In this document: positions 40,000 to 51,508 of the stretch, in pieces
Layout: each line of letters opens with the position of its first letter
How positions within the stretch are numbered: position 1 is the first letter of the stretch
Source of the DNA: Euglena gracilis
Taxonomy: Eukaryota; Euglenida; Euglenophyceae; Euglenales
Assembly: GCA_039621445.1 (NCBI GenBank)
Contig: CP154956.1
Coordinates: forward strand, 8,059,443-8,123,442
Reading direction: 5' to 3'
Length of the DNA stretch: 64,000 bases
Translations under genes and position numbers: made by a program
Notes under the pieces: generated by a model
The model's input: the letters and a program-made list of their open reading frames with translations, nothing else
Databases searched by the model: none
What the model was told of the DNA's origin: nothing

Positions 40000-42250
40000 A
40001 TTTACGAGTTTATACGAATTTTTATAAAGCCATCAATTCCACATCCACAATCCGCTTGAAAAATCGACAGGAAAATGGTCCAAAAAACTGCCACGTTTTG
40101 GCAAAAGATGGGTTGATTTTGGGAAGAAATGATTTCTGGAACTACCTTATACCATTTCACAGGAACCACCTTATAACAACCAAGAATCTCCTTTGCCAGT
40201 CAGTTTGGAGCAAGAAATAAATGTCGCGAAACTGCGGTATCTATGGTGCTCTCCCCAAGAATTTTTTGGTGGTCCATGTACGTAAAGGAACAATTCAAAC
40301 GGTTCATTTGTGTATTTGTGCAAGTTTTCCAAAATATTAAAACCTTTCAATAATTGAAACATTTCAGTGAGAAAAGGAACTTTCAAGTTCAAACTTTCAA
40401 TTGTGTTTTAAAGATAAAACCTTGAGTCGTCGTTATTTTAGGTATTTGGGGCAATAAAACGGGTTTTCACAAGCTCATCCGCCGAAGCCCAAAACTGGCG
40501 CAGCAGGCAGGTCATTGTACCATATTTAACTTCTATCTGAATTTATTCTAATTTTACTTAAAAAAATCAGGAGTAATTAGAAATTTCAATCATTAATTAA
40601 AACAATTTATTTGAATAATAATTATAATAATAATGTTGAAATATTCACATAACTGCAGCAAATCCAACATCTGAATGGACCAGATCTGTGATTGCGAATC
40701 GAAACTGCGCAAATGGTCTGTGTTCGCAATTGTGCAAACAGAATTTGTGCAACTGCACAAACGTGCCATTTGAACAGTTGCACATATTGGTTCCTGTGCA
40801 CAATTGTGCAAAAGGTTCCTATTCGAAAATGCAACAATTCTTTCAAAATTTTAAAATGCACGGTATCATGTATGGCAGCATGTACGGTCTGACCAGCCCC
40901 AAATCATTCCAGCAACAATCAAGTTGATGAGGCACCCATTGCAGGTTTCACCCCTGGAAAATGGTGAAGAACCACAGAGGGCAAACCAGGCATTATTTCT
41001 TCAGGCGCAGGGGGGTGGAAATGCGCCAGCCCAGCCTCGAAAAAAAACGAGCAAAAAATGCACAAAAAAATGTGCAAAAATGTGCAAAAAAGCACATTTT
41101 TGGAAAAAAAATGCGCAAAGATGTGCAAAATCCATGAGAAAAGGCACAAAAATAATGGGAATGAATGCAAAATTGCCAAAAAAAAATGGACACAAAAATC
41201 ACCAAAAATGCAAAAATGCACCAAATTCAAAGAAATCATATGGAATGAGGAAATAGTCAGTTTCAAAAAAAATTGAAAGTTTCGAAAGTTTCAAAAAAAT
41301 AACTGCAAAAAGTTGCAAAAATGGCCAAAAATGCGAAAAGTTGGGCAAATTGCAAAAAAAAATGTGCCAAACAAAAAAAAAGCACTCAAAAAGCGAAAAA
41401 TGGGCAAAAAATGCGAAAAATGTGAAACATGTTCCTTCTCTACAGGCGTCTTTGAAAAAAACTTTTCAAGATCACACAACCTTAATTTTTTTTGGCCAAA
41501 ATCAAAATCCCAGAAGAAAACATTAAAAAAGCTGAAAATCCCTCAAAATCATCCTGGAAAAAATTTTCTCCGACCAAGCAAAAAAATAAAGCCGCAAAAT
41601 CTCAGCAAAAACAAGCCAATTCAGGGGGGGGGAAGATATCCGGCACCGGTGGAACATTCTCTGTCTACCAAACTCTGTTTTTCGAGGTTTTTTTTTATTT
41701 TGGACCTGTTCGATCCCTGGATGGCCCTTGTACTGCCCTTGGAAAATAGAACCTTCAAAACCCATAAAAAAAAGTCAAAAACCTTTAAAATGCCATTAAA
41801 AGCATTACCTCCCCCCCTTGTCTAAGAACCAGAAAAGATGGGTTAGAACCAGGGTGGTGATGCTTATTTTGCCAAATCTGGGTAAGAACCGGGGGAGGGT
41901 GAGTGGTGCATGGACAAGGGGGAAAAATATGACTGCAAAAAAAATCTGAGACGTGTAAGAACGGGGGGGGCTTAGACAAGGGGGGGGGCAAAAATATAAA
42001 TTTTTTTGTCATAAAAATAATGGGGCCGACATGTCATCAGCAGTTCAAAAAAAAACTCGACTCAAACCTTGAAAAATAAAAATTGCGAAAAATTTCAATG
42101 CAAATTTTGCTGCCTACGCAACACTTCGATCATGATGTTGATGTCCTGATTGTCATACGCAACAAGCACTCTTCATGATGCAGGGAGGCTGGCATCGCGT
42201 TCGGAGATCCGCAAGTACCCACCTCATCCACTGGATGGCTGGGTCAAACA
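40000..42250. other. AT-rich gene B intron with no supported exon
   Basis: Mostly AT-rich. At 40.69-40.82 kb GTGCAAATGG-type and ATTGTGCAAA-type words recur. At 41.04-41.42 kb AAAAATGCAAAAA-type units with A tracts about every ten bases build a degenerate tandem repeat. A module near 41.81-41.99 kb has CTTGTCTAAGAACC facing GTAAGAACGGGGGG and TTAGACAAGGGGGG. Lys/Asn-rich open frames across the A tracts are artefacts. Confidence 0.4.
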
Positions 42251-42439
42251 GCTTTGAGCCGATACCAAATATTCACACACAGTGACCCCTGGGGGGCACT
42301 TTTTCTCGGGCCCAACCCCCCGGGGGGGAGGGGTCACACAGATGTTAAATGAATCTATGGTCGTGACCCCCCAAAAAAGAAGCCACATTCATTCAGGCAC
42401 TTGTTCTAAATCCCGAGGGGGGCTACTAAAAGGGACAGT

Positions 42440-42632
42440 TGTTTCCATTTCCATTCAGGACGAAGCTTTTTACTGCGTGAAGATTGAGGGAATAAATGGA
42501 ACACTGAGCCAAGGGGAGCCCAGAGAAGGGGGCAGAATGGACGATTCGGCAGTGGAGACCGCAGCAAGAGGGGCTCTGAGGGACGCCACATTTCTGATGG
42601 GCAGCGTCTGCGTCATACCAGAAGGATGCTAA
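42440..42632 (+). pseudogene. coding-like plus-strand fragment
   Basis: Within an open frame from 42282 the stretch from about 42430 reads GTVVSISIQDEAFYCVKIEG, then REGGRMDDSAVETAARGALR and DATFLMGSVCVIPEGC, then TAA. The alternation of beta-type and helical residues is protein-like. It lies opposite to gene B with no clear splice sites, so it is probably a mobile-element remnant. No family is recognised. Confidence 0.3.
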
Positions 42633-43075
42633 CCTTCCACCTCCCTTGAAGTTTTGGTAGGGGAGGAATGGATGCCATGCACGCACTGCCCGAATGTGGG
42701 CGGTGGGAAAACAAGGGTGCAAAATGATACAGAATAACACAGGTTCTGAGAGCCTTTGGAAAGACTTTGGAAGTTTTTGACCAGAAGCTCGTGCAAAAAG
42801 GTCCTGAGGTGCTGAAACAAGGGGAAATTGATATCCGAAATTTTACTTTCATGGGCTGCTGTGAGCGATGGGAGGCATCAGGTTGAGTCCCCCTCCCCCC
42901 AGACACCCCCTAGCAAGCCAACAGAATACAGAGCTAACACACAACAGAACACAGACCGAACATACAACAGAACATATGACTTGTACACTTTGTCTCAAAT
43001 TGCGGAACTCCCAAACTCTGAGCCTAAAAACTCGCGGGATGGGGTTGGGCTCAAAAAAGAACAGCGGAAACAAAC

Positions 43076-43140
43076 GGTCTGGCAAACGCAGCGCCGGCCG
43101 TTGCAAACACGAGGCAGGCCCCTTCAAGCGGGCCGGAGGG
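43076..43140 (-). CDS. gene B candidate exon, weak
   Basis: CCCACCCCAG precedes a stretch encoding PSGPLEGACLVFATAGAAFA and ending AGACC before gtttgt. GC is high in this block (43080-43250) and all three minus frames stay open, so frame choice is uncertain. Kept because the acceptor has a pyrimidine tract and the direction agrees with the gene. Confidence 0.3.
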
Positions 43141-43257
43141 CTGGGGTGGGTGGGGCGCCCCAAAGGGGAACTCCGGCACCGCCCGGCCAGTGGGCCGCCG
43201 GTTCTCAGGGAGGGCAAAAGGGGGGAGGGAGCCGGGGCCCCATGGGGTGGAGGACGG

Positions 43258-43386
43258 GTTCGCGCGCGCGTGCGTGCGTGTATGTGTATGTGTATGTGTT
43301 TGTGCATGCGCGTGTGTGCATGCGTATGTGCGCGCGTGCGTGCGTGCATGTGTGTGTGTGCATGCGCGCGTGCGCATATGTTTGTG
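43258..43386. repeat. alternating CG/TG tract, Z-DNA-like
   Basis: Almost perfectly alternating pyrimidine-purine bases: CGCGCGCGTGCGTGCGTG, TATGTGTATGTGTATG, then TGCGCGTGCG. Alternating CG/TG is the classic Z-DNA-forming composition. Non-coding. Confidence 0.9.
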
Positions 43387-43387
43387 C

Positions 43388-43625
43388 TACCCCCCCCCCC
43401 AAAAATAACCTGGCAGGGTGTCAGGTTATTGGAACCAACTTTTGGCCCTGCCCCCCCCCGCCAGGTTATTTGGGCCCTTTTTTAAGCACCATAAAATAAT
43501 TTTGCCTGAAAAGGGGGTGCCAAGTTACTGGAACCATTTTTTTTGCCCCTCCCCCGCCAAGTTATTCGGTCCCCGTCAGGAGCAAGGGCCCCGCCAGATT
43601 ATTTGGGGGGGGGTTCACTGCACCA
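43388..43625. repeat. module with CCAGGTTATTTGGG words
   Basis: A C run and AAAAATAACCTGGCAGGG open it. TCAGGTTATTGGAACCAACT, CGCCAGGTTATTTGGGCCC, GCCAAGTTACTGGAACC and GCCAAGTTATTCGGTCC follow, and CGCCAGATTATTTGGGGGGG closes it. AACCTGG and CCAGGTTATT face each other across C and G runs. Confidence 0.65.
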
Positions 43626-44295
43626 GTCTGTGTGCAATCAGGTGGAACTAGATTGGAACCCAGACGGGGGTTGACAGTGAGCCCAGGAGGGGGTTAATAC
43701 CCCCCGGGCAATCCAAAACATCCTTCAAAATCGCATCCCAGCGCCCCCCCCCTTTACAAAGGCATTCAAAAGTGAAACTGTTCACCAGAGTGAGTTGGAA
43801 CAGCAGGGGGAAGAATATTCATTATACCAAGGTACATTCTACCTTAGGGGGGCCAGGTTTGCATGTTGAGAATTTCTGCGGCCATGGACAAAAGGCCTAG
43901 GGCCAACTATAGGGGGGCCAAGTTTGCATATAAGGAGGAGGGGGGGCAAATGCCGGGGGGGGGGGGGTAGTCCATAGATTCCAAAGGTCGCATTGAACAC
44001 ATAAGGAATACTGCTGGCCTCCCCCCCCAAAATTAGTTTCAATATGTCACCAAAAATTCTTGATATTTTGGCTGAGGACATATCACTCAATTTTTGAAGC
44101 ATTGCCAAGTCTGTCCCCCTACCCCTGTGGTGCCTGTGGTGGTGGGGGGGGAGGTCCTGACTGGGGGGGGGGGGTGGACCACCAGGCGAGCAGAGATGGT
44201 TAAACATTCCAACTTGAGAGTCCAAAGTATCGCGCCTCAAACGTTTGTGGCCCTCCCAGCCGTCCCAAAATTTTTTTTGCCACCCGTTCTCTCAC

Positions 44296-44401
44296 TTGGA
44301 AGATGCACGCCGACCCAACGTCCTCAGGGGATGAAAACAGGGTGGCCTGCCAGCTCCGCACTAGCCCATTGGCGGACTTGAGCGAGGGGCACCCAGAAGA
44401 C
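44296..44401 (-). CDS. gene B candidate exon with consensus gtgaga donor
   Basis: The minus strand has GTTCCCGCAG and, 106 bases on, TTCCAA with gtgaga. One frame crosses the exon open: SSGCPSLKSANGLVRSWQAT and then LFSSPEDVGSACIFQ. A second frame reads VFWVPLAQVRQWASAELAGH then PVFIP and hits a TGA, which is more protein-like and could instead be a C-terminus. I cannot choose between them from sequence alone. GC is moderate. Confidence 0.4.
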
Positions 44402-45010
44402 CTGCGGGAACTACCAAAACCACTGCAGCAGACATTTCTCTGCGCAGACGGTTGCTGAATGTATCCGAATGCCACAGAGTCTGGCTTGTTTTATTCTCTT
44501 TCACCAGCCTGAGCAACACGTTGCTTAAACTTGCTGTTCAGCCAATTGCCCAGGTTGCTGCAATTTGAACAGAAACGGTCAACAGAAATGTATGTTTTAT
44601 GCACCAATAATGAAAGTGGCATGATGAAGAAGAATGATGTCTCAACGTATTAAGGGAAGCTTCAATTTTGGGTTTACTTAATTTGGAGGGCTGCTTCAAC
44701 TCGGGGGAGTTGCCACTGGGAAATTGTCAGTTTTTGGGTCTTTCCGATTTGTCACGGAGGCCAAGTTGGCGAGGACAGGTCTGTTGGCCAAAACCTGAGG
44801 GGGGGGCAGTGAGGGATGTTCCCTTATCTGTATTTTTGGCAAGCCAAAATTGTATCTGTAGTTATCTGTAGTTATCCCCTTGAGGGTCGAGACAAGACCC
44901 ACCTTCCCTCCCACCCCCTGTGGGTCACCAAACTTCAAAACCACCCAAATTGCAGTTTTCCAGTTGTTTTTTTTTTTCGGGCAAAAACTCCGAGCAGAAA
45001 ATTATAGAAA

Positions 45011-45039
45011 ATACATATATATATATATAATATATATAT

Positions 45040-45128
<89 letters not shown>
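45011..45128. repeat. (TA)n microsatellite with several symmetry centres
   Basis: More than 110 bases of almost pure TA with single-base interruptions (TAATATATATATAGATA, TATATTATATA, ATAATATATA). Self-complementary over its entire length and likely to extrude a cruciform. Confidence 0.95.
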
Positions 45129-45130
<2 letters not shown>

Positions 45131-45439
45131 CAGAAATATGGACAAAAACTTTTTTTTTGTTCCCCGAGTTGGCCTGGCTTTTTTGCCAAGATTTTGCAAT
45201 TTCACTTTTTCCTCGGTTGGTGCCAGTCCAAAGTTTTCAGGCTTTTTGGGGTGCTTCAGGGCATTTTGAGGCATTTTGGCCAAAAAATTAAGACAGGTTT
45301 GGAAGGCATTTTCAGGATTTTTAAGGCGCTGTAAAAAATAATAATGCTTGCCAGCACAGAATCAGGAGTACTGGCTTGGCCATAGGTCATCTCAAAGGTG
45401 GTTGGTTCAGGGGGCCAACGTTGGGGCCAATCCTTTGTT

Positions 45440-45661
45440 CAGCAATTTGTGCCAAAAAAACAAACAGAACAAAACCTCCCTCTGGGGGTACCCCCGGACA
45501 CCAACCTTCTAACAACATTTGTCGCAGTGGCCGGAAACACTTCACCCACTCTCAAACACCCCTCTTGCGCGTTGGCGATTGGGGGGCTAACTAAAGGTCC
45601 TCCTCCATCTACCCATGTCCCTGCAAAAAGCCCTGGGTCTCCAACCGACAAAAACTTTTGA
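45440..45661 (+). pseudogene. coding-like open block, strand uncertain
   Basis: The plus strand reads VPPDTNLLTTFVAVAGNTSP, then THVPAKSPGSPTDKNF and a TGA. The minus strand reads RVQVGMVTQEVFSNRLQKFL and then VGDPGLFAGTWVDGG. Both are protein-like, and no convincing splice sites frame either. It may be an old mobile-element gene or a gene B exon. Confidence 0.25.
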
Positions 45662-46789
45662 AGTCGGTTGCTGAACACCTCCTGGGTAACCATCCCCACC
45701 TGAACCCTAGAAATGCTCCTCACAGGTTCCTTCTTTTTTATCTGGGTCTGTGAAGTTTTCTGTCCATGAACTTTTTTTCATCCATCGAATGCAACAAAAA
45801 GGCCGAAAATGCAGGTAGTTTCAACAAGTTTCAAATTGTAGGAGTTGATTATTCTTTTAAAAAAGAATGCTAATTCACACATGATAATTGAAATAAACTC
45901 ACACCACGCCATCTGTGGGGGGGAGCTGTTTGGTTTGGTTGGCATAAAATTTAGAGGATTATTTGGATTTTGGTGAAAGCCAGCAAAGAGGCCCACCCAT
46001 CCTGGGTTCTGAACTTCCTCAAAAAGAAATACATATTTGAACAAAAACCCCAGAAAAAACTCCAGTTCTTCTGCCGCATCCCTTCCTCCAGTGGACCGTG
46101 AACGGTGAAAATCAAGCTTCAGCAACGGTATACTTCAGATCGCTGGGTCAGAACAGCGAGAGTTTTGGAGCCAATGGCCTCCGGATGGAGGAAAAAATAG
46201 GAAATCCGATGATGATGGGCGGGATGGGCGTGCAGGGCATGGGCAATGTTGTGACCACCCATTTGTGACCCACCGAGGGGAGACTGCAATAGCCAACTGA
46301 ATACACTGGACTATTTTAAAAGGGGGGAATGCAGCATCGCATGAAAAACCTCTCTTTGCAGGCGAGAAAGTGGAGAATATGAATTCTTTTTGGATCCAAT
46401 TGGAAATCTTCATGGACAAGGTGGCTCTAAGAAAAGATCCAAGCAGCATGTGCATGGGGAAAGTGACTGAATTGTGATGATTTTGGACTTTGTCAAGCCC
46501 AATCCTTGATAATTGCAAACCTTCAATCTTGTGTTCAAAATGGCATCAACTTGGGAAAATTTTCTTGAAAAAACTCAAATCCATGTGCACGGCAGGAAAG
46601 CTGTTGGCTTGCTGGCAGCCACACCCCCAACCCAGCAACAATCAGGGCCATGATGGTGGGTGTCGGGTCAGACAGGGTCACAAAGAGAGCCGAGCAGATG
46701 GAACCGAAGCTGTGCTGTGATGGTGGCCAGGCTGCCTTTCTCGAAGGTTAGGGTCCCGTTGACACTCGAAGGGCTCGAAGGGGGAGGGA

Positions 46790-47200
46790 AAAGACGAGGA
46801 AAAGACAACAAAAAGCCCCCCCCCCCAAATAAGACTGCCAAAACGCAGTCTCCCCCCCTATATTAGCCCCCTGTTTGATTCTCAGCAAAATTCCCAAAAA
46901 AAGACCTCCCCCTAAACCTGTTAAAATGATCCAAAAATGGGTGATTCCCAAATTTACCTTTTCACCCGTTTTAACATGGTAAAAATGGCATTTTTGAGAG
47001 AATTTTTGTGATATTGTGAAATATCCTGCTTTTCTGGAACAATTTTTGAGTTTCCCTGCAGAGGGTTTTTCTGGCCGAAACTTTCAGCAAAAATCCAAAA
47101 AGAAGACCCCCTCAAAATAGGACCCCCTTGGGTTTCTCAGCAATTGACCCAAGAGGCACCCGGGTCTGATTCTGGTGGGAGAGGAGAAGACCCCCAAAAA
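46790..47200. repeat. AATAAGAC / AAAAGACCCCC module (second locus)
   Basis: AAAAAGCCCCCCCCCCCAA and ATAAGACTGCCAAAACGC begin it, AAAAAAAGACCTCCCCC follows, and CAAAAAGAAGACCCCCTC and GAAGACCCCCAAAAAGG end it. Words match the 5.45-5.83 kb module only in part. Low order; non-coding. Confidence 0.4.
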
Positions 47201-47992
47201 GGCAGCTCTTGGGGGCTGGAGGGGATGCAAAATTGCAACTTCATGAATTTTGGACGTTTGGAATCATGGTTATCATACATTTTTTTCTAATGTATGATAT
47301 TTGGGGGGGGGTCAGCCTGGGGTTGGAAATGAGGGCTGGACGGACATGGCTGACTTGGACAATGGATAAGGCTGAGATAGATATGGCTTACGGACTCATA
47401 TGGCTGACTTGGACAACTACCCCCTCCCCCAATATCACACATCTTTTTTATATAAATAATAGTCACGGCCAGTTACCCCCCCCCCCCCAGGACCCCCAAG
47501 ACTCCCCACCCAGCACCTAGGACTCCCTCGGAGGCAGAACCCCAGGCACCTTTGGTGCCCGCACCAGGGGGTTGGCGGGTAATGGCCCCCCTGGTCTTCA
47601 ATGATATCAGTATTTGGGGGGAATCTTACTTCCTTTGAGGCTCCTTCGGCTCTTTCACCTCACAACCTCCACACTTTTATTGGCTGGTGTGGGATGTTGT
47701 TTTTTGTGCCTCTCTTGTTGGGCTGCTTATCTCAGCATCTACAGTTTGATTGGTCTCTGCAAGGGTTCCAAAACGCCACCCCATAAGGTGGGTGTATTTC
47801 AGAACCCCCCCTGGCGGGCTAGGGTAGGGTGGGGTCCAGCTTACCAGAAATTCCCTGCCCTGAGCAGATTGCACACACCCAAAAGCCATCCTGGAGCATC
47901 TTGAAGCACTACATCCTCAGGTGTTTCAACAGAACTCCCGCGGTGTTCAGCCAGCCAGCACCTTTTTTTCAAGCCAGCACGTTCCAGTTGGG

Positions 47993-48170
47993 CTACCTAC
48001 CCCCCCCCCCGAGAAACTGTCACCTGACAGGTTGGCCAGTACCGGGGACCCTGACAACTTCCTATCATGACAGGTTGGCCGGTACCAGGGACCCTGACAG
48101 TTTCCCGGGCGGGACCCTGACAGGTTCTCGGGCATGACAGTTTCCCGGGGGGGGGGGGTAGGTACGGACC
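47993..48170. repeat. CTGACAGGTTGGCC(A/G)GTACC palindromic module, twin of 10.7 kb
   Basis: GGCTACCTACCCCCCCCCC opens it, then the tandem GACAGGTTGGCCAGTACC and GACAGGTTGGCCGGTACC units, CTGACAGTTTCCCGGGCGGG, TGACAGGTTCTCGGGCATG and GGGGGGTAGGTACGG. Base for base this is almost the same as 10688-10862, including the internal word order. The two sites lie in introns of different genes. Confidence 0.85.
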
Positions 48171-48224
48171 CCCCCGGTCAAGTGGAAATAAAATTTCCGC
48201 AGCCAGCGAAGCCAGAAGCTAGGA

Positions 48225-48445
48225 TGGAGCGGAAAAAAAAATCAGCACAAAAAATCTTTGAAATGAATGGTCAAAATGGGGGCCAAAAATGGCCCTTTTG
48301 AGGGGTTTCGGGTTTTTACCTCCAAACTTTGGCTAAAAAAAGGTCCAACCCAGCTGGATTTGGGCTTTTCACCTGTTTTTTGGGCACCAGCCAGGTCCAG
48401 CGCCCGACAGGCGCAATTTTGCCCGCGGCGGGCGTGCGCAAAACG
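48225..48445. repeat. third copy of the CCAGCTGGATTTGGGC repeat
   Basis: AATGGTCAAAATGGGGGCC, CCAACCCAGCTGGATTTGGG and CCAGGTCCAGCGCCCGACAG occur in the order seen near 39.3 kb. It lies directly after the CTGACAGGTT module, as the 39.3 kb copy lies after a G-run end. Confidence 0.55.
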
Positions 48446-49149
48446 CAGCAGTTACCGCCCGGGAGGCGCAAAATAGCACTTTGGCAACAGACGCCCCCAA
48501 AAAACGTCGTTTTTCGGTCGTTTTCGGCCGAAATCGGCCACGCCGGCGCCGGCACAGTCAGTCGGACCTCCCCCGGACCCCCAACCCCCTCCCCCAGACC
48601 AACAACCTCCAGCCAGTACCTTTTTCCAGCACACAACAAATGCAAGACAACAATGCCATCCCCCACTTTTTGGATGGAAACGGTTGCTGTCAAAAATTGG
48701 GAGACTTTGCGGTGGTTTGACGGTTGAACAACTACTCATGTGTGTATTTGTTTGGAAAAAAACTTCTGAAAAAGTAGCTGGACGGGGACACCCACTTGGG
48801 CAGCCAGGGCAAAGAAAAAATGGAAACGGATGGAGCAGTGGAGACCAACACAAATCAGCTGCGACTGCAGAGGGCCGGTGGGGGCGAGGTGGAGCAGCAA
48901 TGCTGCTGTGATAAAGTTTGAAAAAAAGTAAAAACCTGAGAAACCGCACTCTGGCCAACGGTGGTGCTTATTTGGACATCAGAAACAAAATGAAAACAGC
49001 GGAGGTTTGCCACGAACAATGAGGATGAAATCCGTGCCACCGCGTTCTGTGCTTCAATCCCCCGGCTGGGAACCCAACCGTGCCCTGTCCTGCCAGCCCC
49101 CTGGGCACCGCCGTCACAGACACGAGGGCAGGCCAGGACGGCAGTGGCG

Positions 49150-49400
49150 ACGGCGGGGGGCAGGGGTTTTTTTTTAAGACCGGGGGGGGGTCCCGGGGGA
49201 CCCACCGACTTTCCCCCGAAAATGGCCAAAAATCGCGAAAAATGCTAAAAATAGCACCTTTTCAAAAATTTTCGGCACCTTCGCTGCCGAAAAGTATCCC
49301 CCCTTGGGGGGACCCCCCAGGGGGGGGGGGGGGGCCTGAACGGACCCCCCCCCCCCCCCCCCCCCCCCGGGGTTCCAAGACTGAAAAAAACCCCTGGCGG
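49150..49400. repeat. G/C-run module with TTTTCGGCACCTTCGCTGCCG core
   Basis: TTTTTTTTAAGACCGGGGGG and CCCCCGAAAATGGCC lead to GCTAAAAATAGCACCTTTTC and AAATTTTCGGCACCTTCGC. A 14-base G run (49319) and an 18-base C run follow, then GGGGTTCCAAGACTG. Same core as at 16.0-16.2 and 23.83-23.99 kb. Confidence 0.6.
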
Positions 49401-49689
49401 GGGGAATGTCGAGCCAACAGCGGCGGGTGGAGGGGGTGCCGGCTGTGAGACATATTTCTCTTACGGATGGGCCGCAGGGCTGCTTTGCTCCGACTCTGTA
49501 AAACAACACCCCCGGAGCTGGAGCCAAGACCACATAGGAAGTCAAGGAATGTGGGCGTGTGGGCACAGTTGGAGCAAGACACGTTTGAGAAACTGGATGC
49601 TCATCCACCCCAAACGTGTGCACGTGCGCTTATGCATGAGCGTGTGCCTGTGGGATAAAAAACTAATCGATACATCGTGATCATAACCT

Positions 49690-49930
49690 GCAAAAATAAG
49701 ACCCCTATGTCAAAAAGACCCAATGTCAGGAACAAGCATTGATGAAATTGCTGATACTTTGGGATTTTGAGAAAAAGCGCTAAATATCGCTTTAAACCAA
49801 TTCACACATGGTGTAAAACACCGAGGGAAAAATTTGGTCGCTCTTGGGAACCCAAAAAATGATGCTTTTTCTACCGAAAAAAAAACACACTGGCACTGGG
49901 TCTTATTTCTGGGTGGGTTATGCCAATACT
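49690..49930. repeat. AATAAGACCCC / GGGTCTTATTT module (third locus)
   Basis: CAAAAATAAGACCCCTATG at the left is inverted as CTGGGTCTTATTTCTGGG at the right. The interior holds AATTCACACATGGTGTAAAA and GGTCGCTCTTGGGAACCC, which match the interior of the 5.45-5.83 kb module (CACATGGCGCGAAGCGCTG, TGCTCTTGGGAAAATGATG). These two are full-length copies. Confidence 0.65.
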
Positions 49931-50367
49931 GTGCTCTTTTTGTGTGTTCAACCGATATATCCCCCCCCCCCACTTGGCAACAAATCTCCTTCTGGCCCAA
50001 CTCCTCCGATTATTCCCCTTATGCAACCTACGGTATCTCCTTCTGGGGTTAATGACAACCTGATTTCCCAATAGTTTTGGCCGAGCGTTCTATGTTTGTG
50101 GCTAATGTTTTAATGCTTTCTGCAGCCAGCAAGCTGGAGGCTTTCAGCAACCAGCCCGAGGAAGGAAAAAAAAACAGCAGCGCCCCCCACCTAATTCAGC
50201 AACTAATAAATGCATGAACGATGGAAAAATGCTCCACCTCAAAAGGCCTGGCCAAACATCCATGGAAAATGACGCCACTGTGGACGAGCATCCCCCCACA
50301 GGCAACCGGAGAACGCAACACTGGGAAAATGGAACCACAATTCGAGCAACAGCAGCCCAGCCCTGCG

Positions 50368-50610
50368 CAGTGAGGCAGGAGTGACCGGCAGGGTGGCTCA
50401 CTGCGGGGGTTGGCGCAGCAGGATCAATCCGGCCTCGATCACGAACTGATCGGACAGTGGGCCGTGCCAGCCGACCAGGGGGGGGGAGGTGAGGCAGGAG
50501 TGACCGGCAGGGTGGCTCACGCGGGGGTTGGCGCAGCAGGAATCAAATCAATCCTCAATCACGAACTGATCGGACAGGCTGTGTGCCAGCGACCAGGGGG
50601 GGGGGACAGT
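50368..50610. repeat. tandem duplication, about 120 base unit
   Basis: GTGAGGCAGGAGTGACCGGC starts at about 50369 and again at about 50489. Both copies continue with AGGGTGGCTCAC, GGGGGTTGGCGCAGCAGGA, CACGAACTGATCGGACAG and GACCAGGGGGGGG. The copies differ by a handful of substitutions and small indels. Confidence 0.9.
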
Positions 50611-51000
50611 GTTGTTCATTCACCCCTATGCAGTTTAATACAAAACTTCATTTGGCACGCGCCGAAGTAGAGAATGCAACCCAGCCAAAGGCAATTCAAC
50701 TCATATTGTTTGTGGCAGGATTATGCTGAGCCACAACAAAGTGACAAAGAAAAGAAAACAACAGCGCGATGAACGTTTTTTCTCTGTCATCTGCCATTTA
50801 ATGTGCCTGCACTTTGATGTTTCGCTCCTTGGCTGGGGAACACGGCGGGTCTTCGCCGACTGACATCCTACCTGATTTCGCATGTTTGTCCTTCATGGTT
50901 CGCTGGAATTATTCTCAGCCCCCACCTTTCCTTGTATTCCGGCTGGTTGTCCCACCGAAACCGGACTTAGCTTCCAATCCAGCCCCCCCCCCCCTCCAAT

Positions 51001-51113
51001 GAGTGCAGCCACATGGGCCTGGCCCAGCCAGCATGCTGGGCTGCGAAGGTCTCCAGTTCCCCGAGGTGGCGGTACCGCCGGTCCCAGTCCAGGGTGGCGG
51101 CCACCTCTGTGAG
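51001..51113 (-). CDS. gene B exon: winged-helix-like repeat, copy 3
   Basis: The minus strand has GGTGCATGCAG followed by LTEVAATLDWDRRYRHLGEL and then ETFAAQHAGWARPMWLHSL. The pattern V-x-x-L-x-W-D-R-R-Y-R-H-L-G-x-L-x-x-F-x-A-Q-H is shared with the 52.6 kb exon, and more loosely with the 63.2 kb exon. Such spacing (helix, LG-x-L turn, second helix, F-x-x-H) resembles small winged-helix domains such as OST-HTH/LOTUS, but that is inference. No GT lies at the 3' composition edge. It abuts a G/TGTGG repeat on one side and a C run on the other. Confidence 0.65.
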
Positions 51114-51175
51114 CTGCATGCACCATGCCGGGGGTCTGTGCTCCAGCAGGCCCGGGGGCAGGGACCTGGGTCTGT

Positions 51176-51508
51176 TGTGGTGTGGCATAGTGTGGTGTGG
51201 TGTGGTGTGGTGTGGTGTGGTGTGGTGTGGTATGGTGTGGTGTGGTGTGGTGTGGTGTGGTATGGTGTGGTATGGTGTGGTGTGGTGTGGTGTGGTGTGG
51301 TGGGGTGTGGTGTGGTGTGGTGTGGTGTGGTGTGGTGTGGTGTGGTGTGGTGTGGTGGGGTGTGGTGGGGTGTGGTGGGGTGTGGTGGGGTGTGGTGTGG
51401 TGTGGTGTGGTGTGGTGTGGTGTGGTGTGGTGTGGTGTGGTGTGGTGTGGTGTGGTGTGGTGTGGCACGGTATGGTGTGGTGTGGTGGGGTGTGGTGTGG
51501 TATGGTGC
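51176..51508. repeat. (TGTGG)n pentanucleotide satellite
   Basis: About 66 units of TGTGG with a few TATGG, TGGGG and CACGG variants. The four TGGGG variants at about 51351-51391 recur every ten bases, suggesting local duplication of a two-unit block. Its Cys/Val/Trp and Pro/His/Thr frames on both strands are artefacts. Confidence 0.97.

Noticed and set aside
47209-47904. Plus-strand coding region
   Set aside because: Frames are open but the residue pattern is mixed and tandem words (TATGGCTGACTTGGACAA-like) explain part of it; no splice sites or family.
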